The notes beneath the pieces were generated by a model, which was not told where the DNA came from, searched no databases, and saw only the letters and a program-made list of their open reading frames with translations. 33,158 bases of DNA from the NCBI GenBank assembly GCA_023544605.1, contig JAMJFQ010000004.1:1-33158 (forward strand). The letters are read 5' to 3'. Numbering within the stretch: the first letter of the stretch is position 1; every line of letters begins with the position of its first letter. Below are positions 23,979 through 30,277 of the stretch, one piece after another. The position numbers and the translations under genes were made by a program. This stretch comes from ANME-2 cluster archaeon (GTDB lineage: Archaea > Halobacteriota > Methanosarcinia > Methanosarcinales > Methanocomedenaceae).

Positions 23979-24263
23979 ATGGTGATAATAGATCCCTGCC
24001 AACGCCTCAATACGATCCAAAACCAACTGGTACCTGGCATGATCAAAAATGCTCATGAGATTGCGGCATCTGGTGCTACAAATATAAGATCGGCCATCGA
24101 ACAAAATCTGCCTGAACTTGAAAAGAATTGCTACGAACTTGCGGCACGGTGTGAGAAAAAATGGCCGAAATGTGGAGAGGAAGTTGAATTGTGCAATGAA
24201 AAGAGGATACAAAAACTATTCCAGGATACCAGAGATGAACTTGAACATATCTGGAAAGAATGA
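23979..24263 (+). CDS. 94-aa protein of unknown function with heptad-spaced cysteines
   Basis: I do not recognise this protein. AGGAG (23967-23971) lies 7 bp before the ATG, so translation is credible. Four cysteines are exactly seven residues apart at 51, 58, 65 and 72 (C-x6-C-x6-C-x6-C), with one more at Cys7. The surrounding sequence is mostly helix-forming and rich in Glu, Lys and Leu, apart from a Trp-Pro at 62-63. The cysteines would therefore line one face of a helix, suited to disulfide-linked bundling or metal-cluster binding. There is no signal peptide or membrane segment. It is the only intact gene inside the 63-bp-repeat element and may be cargo, or a host gene trapped between two repeats. 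Confidence 0.6.
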   Translation: MVIIDPCQRLNTIQNQLVPGMIKNAHEIAASGATNIRSAIEQNLPELEKNCYELAARCEKKWPKCGEEVELCNEKRIQKLFQDTRDELEHIWKE

Positions 24264-24327
24264 GAAGAACAACAAAAGGTCATGGAAAGCCATAGACGTC
24301 AACAATAACAAATAACGTAATCTGAAC

Positions 24328-24390
24328 AAAACAAGAAAATCCTCCCTGCGGTCGGATTAACTTGAGTACAAAAAGTTATACTTTATGTAC
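24328..24390 (-). repeat. Right 63-bp inverted repeat
   Basis: Inverted copy of 21750-21812 with one mismatch (CCCTGCGG here against CCCTTCGG in the other copy). Its outer end reads TTATACTTTATGTAC toward the YkgJ-type gene, so it could supply an outward-facing TATA element. Confidence 0.85.
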
Positions 24391-24509
24391 AATAAAAAAT
24401 GATTCGTGGCTCTTCAGGCGAAAAAAGCCCGGACAACAGAAAAGACCAATACATTTTATCCTGTTCTACACCCAAAGAGTCAGAACAACTCATACAACAA
24501 CCTTTGGTA

Positions 24510-25223
24510 ATGATCTTGGCACCCCCCTCCACCCAAACCCGTATCGAGCAAAAACAGCAAGAACTCCAGGCCCTTATCCAGTACCCTGAAGAAAAACTCG
24601 CCAGCATCATCAAAGACGTGGGATTCACATGTGACCTGTGCGGCCGCTGCTGCACTGAAGAATTCAATGACCATGTATTCCTGCTCGATGCCGATACTGC
24701 CGTTATCAAACAGATCGACGCTCTGGCCCTGACACCCGCTCCCTACTTTGATTTTTGCGACCAGCACGGCAGGTTCTATGTTTCAGGTTATGCCCTGAAA
24801 AGCAGACCTGACGGCTCATGCTATTTCCTGGATGGGGGGCGCTGTACCATCTATTCCCGCCGCCTGTCCATTTGCCGGGTATATCCATATATGCTGCACA
24901 GGGAGGCAGATGAGTCCGGCAATGTGGACTGGCGCCAGGTCAGCGGCCTGGACCAGCACGGTTGCTACAACACCATGATAGAGGATACCGAGGCCCGGCA
25001 AATAGCAAACGAGACAAAGGAATACGAAGTGGCATTCTTGGAACAGGAGATACGCTTCCTGGAAACCATTAACACCCATTTCAGCCAAAACGGGCTCAGG
25101 CACATCCAGAGGGTCTATGACAGGCAGATGAGACATCTCCAGAAGGGGGGAAGCATAGAGGTCTGGGTGTATTACAACGGCAGCTTTGAGAAGAACCTAC
25201 TCCCTGCAAAGGAACAGGGATAG
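24510..25223 (+). CDS. YkgJ-family CxxCxxCC metal-binding protein
   Basis: Members of this family (PF03692 type) carry a conserved cysteine cluster that probably binds zinc or an iron-sulfur centre; their function is mostly unknown. FTCDLCGRCC supplies the CxxCxxCC cluster. Further conserved cysteines lie in GSCYFLDGGRCTIYSRRLSICRVYPY-type sequence and in GLDQHGCYN. The middle is followed by a helical, charged C-terminus. The frame is open back to ATG 24399 (274 aa), only 8 bp right of the 63-bp repeat. I prefer ATG 24510 (237 aa) because the extra 37 residues look non-family-like; neither start has a good ribosome site. The element insertion may have displaced its native promoter. Confidence 0.75.
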   Translation: MILAPPSTQTRIEQKQQELQALIQYPEEKLASIIKDVGFTCDLCGRCCTEEFNDHVFLLDADTAVIKQIDALALTPAPYFDFCDQHGRFYVSGYALKSRPDGSCYFLDGGRCTIYSRRLSICRVYPYMLHREADESGNVDWRQVSGLDQHGCYNTMIEDTEARQIANETKEYEVAFLEQEIRFLETINTHFSQNGLRHIQRVYDRQMRHLQKGGSIEVWVYYNGSFEKNLLPAKEQG

Positions 25224-25320
25224 GTCATTGTTGAGAGTTTTCATCCCGCCGCCGGCCCAATCCTTCAGCAATACTATTCACGAAATGTTTTGAAAACAGG
25301 GCACATCCAATTAAAGCGGT

Positions 25321-25521
25321 TCAAATCCCAACAGATTTAAAAAAGATTGGGGATACATATTCCGGAATTCTGGTGGTCTTGTCCTCATACCCGGTGATTC
25401 CCCTTGGGGTATAGGTAAAATATGCGAAATACGGTGCAAATAAGATCAGCAAAAGCCCGAAGATCATAATGGCTGTTCCGATACTGACCTCATCCACTTC
25501 ATTGTTCTGGTTCCTTATCAT
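25321..25521 (-). CDS. Small single-span membrane protein of unknown function
   Basis: I see a 66-aa protein with one hydrophobic segment (about residues 14-36, VSIGTAIMIFGLLLILFAPY) after a polar Asn/Glu-rich N-terminus, then a charged tail. I take ATG 25521 rather than the longer 25557 start because TAGGTGG lies upstream of it and the extra residues (Cys/Trp-rich) look untranslated. It follows the 64-aa Cys protein on the same strand after about 100 bp, so it may be the last gene of the dehydrogenase/aldolase operon. No function is recognisable. Confidence 0.45.
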   Translation of the reverse strand: MIRNQNNEVDEVSIGTAIMIFGLLLILFAPYFAYFTYTPRGITGYEDKTTRIPEYVSPIFFKSVGI

Positions 25522-25620
25522 CCATGAACACATCCACCTATCAATATCACAAAACACGTTATGAGCTATTAATCATACTATTTTCCTTCAAGTACTCCCT
25601 GAACACAGGATTTTTCAGGA

Positions 25621-25815
25621 CTATTCAATTACCACTATCTGGTAATCCTTATTGGTCAGCCACGTGTGGAACACATGGGCCATGCATTCCTTACAATCCT
25701 GCTCCCGGATAATGTCCACTGCTGACTGGTCAACTGCTTCATCGATCTTCTTCTGGCTGGGACATCCCCAATCCTTGCAAAATTCCCGCCTCTGGTATTC
25801 TCTGACTATCTTCAT
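25621..25815 (-). CDS. 64-aa Cys-rich protein of unknown function
   Basis: AAGGAGTGAG lies a few bases before the ATG, a strong translation signal, and the gene starts 11 bp after the dehydrogenase stop, so it belongs to that operon. The protein has cysteines 13, 18, 41 and 44 (CX4C-X22-CX2C) in REFCKDWGCPSQ and EQDCKECMAH, with nearby His residues. A zinc-binding or small iron-sulfur fold is likely. It has no membrane segment. I do not recognise the family, but the compact, complete frame and start signal make it a real gene. Confidence 0.7.
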   Translation of the reverse strand: MKIVREYQRREFCKDWGCPSQKKIDEAVDQSAVDIIREQDCKECMAHVFHTWLTNKDYQIVVIE

Positions 25816-25826
25816 AAACTCACTCC

Positions 25827-26849
25827 TTATCTCTGGGGTTCGATTATCACTTTCATGGACTCAGCGGCTCCGGCCACCAGTTTGAATCCTTTACCTGTTT
25901 CTGCCAACCCGAATTTGTGGGTTATCATATCTATGACCTCTATCCTGCCCGATCGTATCAGTTCCATAGCTGCCGTGATGTCAAAGGGACTGGCGCCATA
26001 CGAGTTGACAATGGTAACTTCGTTCTTCCACAAATCGAAAACAGGTAGTGGCACGGTGACTTCCGCTTCAGGCGAGGCAAAGAACAGGATAGTACCTCCA
26101 CGGTCCACCGAACCCAATCCCTGGGTTATAGCAGGCATGGCACCGGTACAGATAATGACGACATCAACCAGGCGGCCGTCATTTCGTTCCATCAGGCGTT
26201 CGGGCACATTATCCTGTGCATCAATGACCTGTGCTCCAAACGTTTTCGCCATATCCAGCCGGTAATGGTTAATATCAGTGGCAAAGACTCTCCCGGCACC
26301 CGAGGCGATGGCCAGTTTGATATGCAATAGTCCTGTTATCCCGCTACCTATGACCAGTACACTCTGCCCCTGACCGATACCGGCCTGCCGCTGTCCCCGG
26401 TAGACACATGCCAGAGGTTCGATGAACACTCCCTCATCAAAGGACATCTTCTCAGGTAACAGGAACACGCCCCTGTCCACATTGATGGCAGGCAAGCGCA
26501 CGTACTCTGCAAAACCGCCCGGGTCAAAATTTGTGGTACGCAGGGTGTCGCATACCGTATGATGCCCATTCATGCAGTAGTGGCATTCATTGCAGGGCAC
26601 ATGGTGGGATACAAAGACCCTGTCCCCCACCTTGTAACTGGTAACGTCCTTCCCAACTTCGGCCACGGTACCTGCTATTTCATGCCCCAGCACCAGTGGC
26701 GCCCGCATAATGCGGTACCATTCCATGACATCGCTGCCACAGATACCGCTGGCATCCACCCTGACCAGCAGTTCATCAGGGCCGATCACTGGCCTGGGCA
26801 TCTCTTCAAGACGCACATCGTTGTTATGGTAATATACTGCAACGCGCAC
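25827..26849 (-). CDS. Zinc-dependent medium-chain alcohol/polyol dehydrogenase
   Basis: This is a 340-aa MDR enzyme that should oxidise a secondary alcohol or polyol, or reduce the ketone, with NAD(P). ASGICGSDVMEWY holds the first catalytic-zinc cysteine (Cys37), followed by LGHEIAG with the histidine ligand. CNECHYCMNGHHTVC is the structural zinc loop with four cysteines, and VFIEPLACV supplies the conserved Glu. VLVIGSGITGLLHIKLA is the Rossmann motif, and the following ATDINHYRLDMAKTFGA with Asp suggests NAD preference. It resembles threonine/sorbitol/galactitol-type dehydrogenases. It lies 11 bp downstream of the LsrF-like gene and upstream of two small genes in one operon, so it may act on the aldolase product. 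Confidence 0.88.
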   Translation of the reverse strand: MRVAVYYHNNDVRLEEMPRPVIGPDELLVRVDASGICGSDVMEWYRIMRAPLVLGHEIAGTVAEVGKDVTSYKVGDRVFVSHHVPCNECHYCMNGHHTVCDTLRTTNFDPGGFAEYVRLPAINVDRGVFLLPEKMSFDEGVFIEPLACVYRGQRQAGIGQGQSVLVIGSGITGLLHIKLAIASGAGRVFATDINHYRLDMAKTFGAQVIDAQDNVPERLMERNDGRLVDVVIICTGAMPAITQGLGSVDRGGTILFFASPEAEVTVPLPVFDLWKNEVTIVNSYGASPFDITAAMELIRSGRIEVIDMITHKFGLAETGKGFKLVAGAAESMKVIIEPQR

Positions 26850-26860
26850 GTACCCCGCCT

Positions 26861-27649
26861 CTATGTACCCTTCTCGCTGTTGTACAGGTCCATTGCTTCT
26901 TGTGGCGTGAAATCCTGGTGAACCACTGCGCGCACGGCCTTTATCATGGCAACAGGGTGGTCGTTCTGCCAGATATTGCGACCCATATCCACACCCACTG
27001 CACCTTCGGATATGGCACTATGGACCAGTTCGAACACGTCCATCTCAGTGTCCATCTGCTTGCCGCCAGCTACTACAATGGGTACGGGGCAGCCCTCTAC
27101 AACCTTGTGGAAATCATCAGTATAATAGGTCTTGACTATCTTTGCGCCCAGTTCGGCTGCTATCCGGCAGCACAGCCCCAGGTACCTTGCATCACGCACC
27201 ATATCCTTACCCACCGCGGTCACTGCCACCACTGGCATACCGTAGCGTTCGCATTCGTTGACCAGGTTACCAAGGTTCATCAGGGTCTGGTGTTCGTACT
27301 GGCTGCCCACGTAAATGGACATGGCAACAGCGGCCACATTAAGCCTCAGGGCATCCTCCACCGATGTGGTGATACCTTCCCTGGACAGGTCCTCGCCAAC
27401 AATACTGTTACCGCCCGATACCCGCAGTACAATAGGTGTGTTCGTGCCAGGGTCCACGCTGGTGCGCAGTCCCCCGCGGGCGGGCATGAGTGCGTCTGCA
27501 TATTCAATGAGTGGTTTGATCGTCGCCTCTGCGTTTTCCAGTCTAGATGTGGGTCCAAGAAAATACCCGTGGTCCACTGCCAGCATTACTGTTCGTCCTG
27601 TTTTTGGTTTTATGATTTGTGATATCCGATTTTGCATACCCCAGTCCAT
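26861..27649 (-). CDS. LsrF-like class I aldolase/thiolase (DeoC/FbaB superfamily)
   Basis: The 262-aa protein closely resembles bacterial LsrF, which cleaves 3-hydroxy-5-phosphonooxypentane-2,4-dione with CoA into DHAP and acetyl-CoA. Shared blocks are the start MDWGMQNRISQI, MLAVDHGYFLGPTSRLE, VLRVSGGNSI, AVGKDMVRDARY, IVKTYYTDDF with Lys173 as predicted Schiff-base lysine, PIVVAGGK, and VDMGRNIWQNDHPVAMIKAV. It differs from the archaeal ADH synthase and fructose-bisphosphate aldolase branches in these blocks. No AI-2 import or kinase genes are present, so the substrate here is uncertain. GGAGG precedes the ATG at 27649. It heads an operon with the dehydrogenase. Confidence 0.85.
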   Translation of the reverse strand: MDWGMQNRISQIIKPKTGRTVMLAVDHGYFLGPTSRLENAEATIKPLIEYADALMPARGGLRTSVDPGTNTPIVLRVSGGNSIVGEDLSREGITTSVEDALRLNVAAVAMSIYVGSQYEHQTLMNLGNLVNECERYGMPVVAVTAVGKDMVRDARYLGLCCRIAAELGAKIVKTYYTDDFHKVVEGCPVPIVVAGGKQMDTEMDVFELVHSAISEGAVGVDMGRNIWQNDHPVAMIKAVRAVVHQDFTPQEAMDLYNSEKGT

Positions 27650-27711
27650 GGTAGTCCTCCATTGATGTTTTTAAGTAAGTAATAGGTTAATTGGTATATT
27701 TATTTATTCAT

Positions 27712-27765
27712 TCATTCTTTCCAGAATCCCGGAATCAACAGCAAAAGCATAGATATATTAAGTTC
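27712..27765 (-). pseudogene. Fossil of a trkH 3' end
   Basis: On the minus strand this short frame reads ELNISMLLLLIPGFWKE and stops. The C-terminus of the intact trkH at 28780 reads LEIFTVLVLLIPGFWKD and stops. The last ten codons are nearly identical. Upstream bases still show scattered similarity, and downstream similarity ends at the stop. No more of a trkH gene remains here. Confidence 0.6.
27716..27743 (+). repeat. 28-bp direct repeat, left copy
   Basis: It matches 28784-28811 at 26 of 28 positions in the same orientation. The two copies bracket the toxin-antitoxin pair. Both encode the trkH C-terminal residues on the minus strand. Confidence 0.75.
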
Positions 27766-27874
27766 ATTGCAGTTACTGTTCGGGATATTGCTCAACTGAT
27801 GTTATTATGTCTGATGTTCTAAAGGGTCATTCGACGGATAAGTTTATTTGATTACAAATGTATACAAATGTAAT

Positions 27875-28363
27875 ATGATTGTTTCAAACGCTTCAACTTT
27901 AATACTCCTTGCAAAAGCAGGAGTTATACGTAAATTCCTTAATGAATTTGGGGAAGTAACCATCCCTAAAGAAGTAGAACTGGAAATAACAGCCGGAGAC
28001 ACTTTTGATTCAATAATATTGAAAAAGGAAATCAAAGATAAACACATTATAGTAAAAGCAATCGAATCGAGTACTGCAAAAATTCTAAGGGAATTCAAAA
28101 TGCATAAAGGTGAAGCCGAAGCATTTGTTTTGTATAATGAATGCAAAGCAAAAGCAATTTTAACAGACGATGGAGAATTGATTAAGCTGTGCAAATTGTT
28201 TGAAATTCCATTCATAAATGCTTTAGCCATCATAACGCAAATGTTTGAAAAAGGCAAAATATCACAGTCAGAAGCCTGCGAATATTTACAAAAGTTGAAT
28301 GATTACGGAAGATATTCAAAGGAAATATATAGTTACTTTAAACAGGAGGTGGATTGCCCTTGA
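27875..28363 (+). CDS. PIN-domain (DUF3368-type) putative toxin ribonuclease
   Basis: This protein should be an RNase toxin of a type II toxin-antitoxin pair. From ATG 27875 it has 162 aa. The PIN start MIVSNASTLILLAKAG has Asn at the place of the first usual Asp, as often seen in DUF3368 proteins. GEAEAFVLYNE carries the central acidic residue and AILTDDGELIKL the third acidic pair. The open frame extends nine codons upstream to a TTG, but the PIN strand begins at the ATG. AT-rich sequence upstream may hold its promoter. The stop overlaps the antitoxin start. Its base composition is more AT-rich than its neighbours, which suggests transfer. Confidence 0.85.
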   Translation: MIVSNASTLILLAKAGVIRKFLNEFGEVTIPKEVELEITAGDTFDSIILKKEIKDKHIIVKAIESSTAKILREFKMHKGEAEAFVLYNECKAKAILTDDGELIKLCKLFEIPFINALAIITQMFEKGKISQSEACEYLQKLNDYGRYSKEIYSYFKQEVDCP

Positions 28364-28644
28364 CACTATCCATACGGTATGAACCCACAAAAGACATAGA
28401 CTTCATGACAAAATTGTTTAAAACAAATAAATCCAATATGCTGCGGGAGTTAATAGACGAAGGCAGAAAAATGAAATCTATCGAGCTTTATAAGCAAGGT
28501 AAAATAAGCCTTGGTCTCGGAGCAAAAATAGCAAAACTTTCCATGTCAGAATATATTGACCTGTTGAAAGAATTCAACGTTCAAATTAATATCGACATAG
28601 ACGATGCAAAAAAATCACTTCAATATGCAAGGTCAATTCTTTAG
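28360..28644 (+). CDS. UPF0175-family putative antitoxin
   Basis: UPF0175 proteins are small helical proteins, usually paired with DUF3368 PIN proteins, and should neutralise the toxin and bind DNA. The 94 aa carry the family core LYKQGKISLGLGAKIAKLSM then EYIDLLKEFNVQINID. I choose TTG 28360, which overlaps the toxin stop (TTGA): AGGAGGTGG at 28344-28352 then has normal spacing. TTG 28354, two codons earlier, is too close to it. The toxin-before-antitoxin order is usual for this pair. The gene lies tail-to-tail with trkH, 135 bp apart. Confidence 0.85.
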   Translation: MTLSIRYEPTKDIDFMTKLFKTNKSNMLRELIDEGRKMKSIELYKQGKISLGLGAKIAKLSMSEYIDLLKEFNVQINIDIDDAKKSLQYARSIL

Positions 28645-28779
28645 TGTATTCACTTGCAGGTTTAAGATATACCTTTCATGTGAATAAAGTAATTGTAACC
28701 CTATGTTAAAAGAGGACATCTGCTAAAGATATTTGCCACTATAAAGTACTCAAATACTACAAAGAATAATTCAAATCCC

Positions 28780-30237
28780 TCAATCTTTCCAGAATCCTGG
28801 TATCAACAGCACCAGAACCGTGAATATCTCAAGCCTGCCAATCCACATATTAGCTATCAGTACCAGTTTACCCACCAGGGGAATGGTACTGAAATTTGAC
28901 CACGGCCCCACCAGGTCGAAACCGGGACCGATATTGCCCAGTGTCACAATGGATGCCGAAGCCGCACTGAACGCATCGATATCCAGCAGGCTCAATATGA
29001 ACGTGCTGGTCATGAACACCAGTATATACAGGATAATGAACGAGAATATGCTATTCATCACATCCTCAGATACGACCCGCTGACCTAACCTGATGGGGCG
29101 TACCAACTTTGGCTGGAGCGACTTGAACAGTTCCCGGTATCCAAACTTCAACATCAGCAGCAGCCGCACCACCTTTATTCCACCCGCCGTGGAACCTGCA
29201 CTACCCCCTATGAACATAAGAATGAACAGAACCATGCGTGCAGAGTCTGGCCAAGTGTTAAAATCATCACTGGCATAACCCGTTGTGGTAAGAATAGACA
29301 ATACCTGGAATATGGCGTACCTGAAGGATGTGCCGATCCCTTCGAACGTCCCGGTCCTCCAGAGTGTCAATGTCAACACTACAGCCGCAGAAACCACAAT
29401 GAAACTATAGAACTTGAACTCACCATCCTTTAACAGGCTTCTATGGTCAACATATATCAACCGGTAGTGCAGGGCAAAATTGGCACCGGCCACGAACATG
29501 AAAAAGGTGATGATCCCCTCTATTAATGGGCTATTGAATGCTGCTATTGAATCAGCTCTGGGCGAGAATCCGCCGCAGGCCATGGTAGTAAAGGTATGTG
29601 TAAGCCCGTCGTATACCCCCATTCCTGCTCCTAACAATGCAATGAACTCGATCGCTGAGATGACCACATATACCATCCAGAGTATCTTTGCCGTTTCTTT
29701 GAGTTTGGGTTTGAGTTTATCTTCAGTAGGTCCTGGTGCCTCAGCCTTGAATAACTGCCTGCCAGCGATTGCCAGTTTGGGGAGGATAGCCAAGAACAGC
29801 ATGATAATACCCATACCGCCAAGCCACTGTATGAAGCTGCGCCAGAACAGCAGGGCTTTAGAATAGGACTCAATATCGGTCATTATGGTGGCACCGGTGG
29901 TGGTAAAGCCTGACATGGACTCGAACAGGGCATCCACTGGATGCATACCGCTAAAAAGGAATGGCAAAGCGCCGAATATTGCTGCTGATAACCATCCAAA
30001 AGCTACTATGCCAAAACTTTCGCGGTTCCTGAACTCATCACTTTTGGCATTGGTATATTCCAGCACGAGTCCGGTTGATGTTGTGATAAGGAATGAATAT
30101 ACAAAGACCATGACAGATGGGAACTGGGCCGGGTCTTGCCGGGAATAATAATATCCAACCAGCGCCGGGATAAGCATTACAACCCCCAGGTATTTCAGGA
30201 TAATTCCCAGGGTATTTAAGACCACATTGAATTTCAT
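28780..30237 (-). CDS. trkH: Potassium uptake channel subunit TrkH (copy 2)
   Basis: TrkH is the membrane pore of Trk-type K+ uptake, gated by the cytosolic TrkA ring. The 485-aa protein has about ten membrane helices in four pore repeats. The filter loops read SGFTTTGATIM, TTMACGGFSP, SILTTTGYASDD and VTLGNIGPGFD, each with the key glycine. WRSFIQWLGGMGIIML and GGSAGSTAGGIKVVR are family landmarks. The ATG at 30237 has TAGGTT upstream. It follows the other trkH after 40 bp in the same operon. Its last 28 bp recur at 27716-27743. Confidence 0.92.
   Translation of the reverse strand: MKFNVVLNTLGIILKYLGVVMLIPALVGYYYSRQDPAQFPSVMVFVYSFLITTSTGLVLEYTNAKSDEFRNRESFGIVAFGWLSAAIFGALPFLFSGMHPVDALFESMSGFTTTGATIMTDIESYSKALLFWRSFIQWLGGMGIIMLFLAILPKLAIAGRQLFKAEAPGPTEDKLKPKLKETAKILWMVYVVISAIEFIALLGAGMGVYDGLTHTFTTMACGGFSPRADSIAAFNSPLIEGIITFFMFVAGANFALHYRLIYVDHRSLLKDGEFKFYSFIVVSAAVVLTLTLWRTGTFEGIGTSFRYAIFQVLSILTTTGYASDDFNTWPDSARMVLFILMFIGGSAGSTAGGIKVVRLLLMLKFGYRELFKSLQPKLVRPIRLGQRVVSEDVMNSIFSFIILYILVFMTSTFILSLLDIDAFSAASASIVTLGNIGPGFDLVGPWSNFSTIPLVGKLVLIANMWIGRLEIFTVLVLLIPGFWKD
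28784..28811 (+). repeat. 28-bp direct repeat, right copy (trkH 3' end)
   Basis: Same-orientation partner of 27716-27743 with two mismatches; it forms the final codons of the intact trkH gene. Confidence 0.75.
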
Positions 30238-30277
30238 TGTATAACCTAGTGTAAACGTAATTTATATAATAAGTTAT

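Larger units (their letters stand above)
21750..24390. mobile_element. 2641-bp element bounded by 63-bp inverted repeats
   Basis: The two ends are inverted copies of the same 63-bp sequence with one mismatch. Both are flanked outside by AATA (21746-21749 and 24391-24394), which may be a 4-bp target duplication, although the flanks are AT-rich. The interior holds a nested decayed IS4-type insertion sequence, a truncated nuclease-like gene, a frameshifted short gene and a 94-aa Cys-heptad protein. None of these is an obvious transposase for the 63-bp ends. It may be a non-autonomous element, or the interval between two oppositely oriented short repeats. Insertion lies 158 bp downstream of tRNA-Gly and just upstream of a YkgJ-type gene. 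Confidence 0.6.

Noticed and set aside
24264-24327. Extension of the 94-aa protein beyond its TGA
   Set aside because: The same frame stays open for about 14 further codons (Glu/Gln-rich) to a TAA, but I see no reason for readthrough; noted only as a possible recent truncation.
26900-27622. 240-aa open frame on the plus strand
   Set aside because: It lies wholly antisense to the LsrF-like gene, is rich in His and Cys as expected of a shadow frame, and has no ribosome site.
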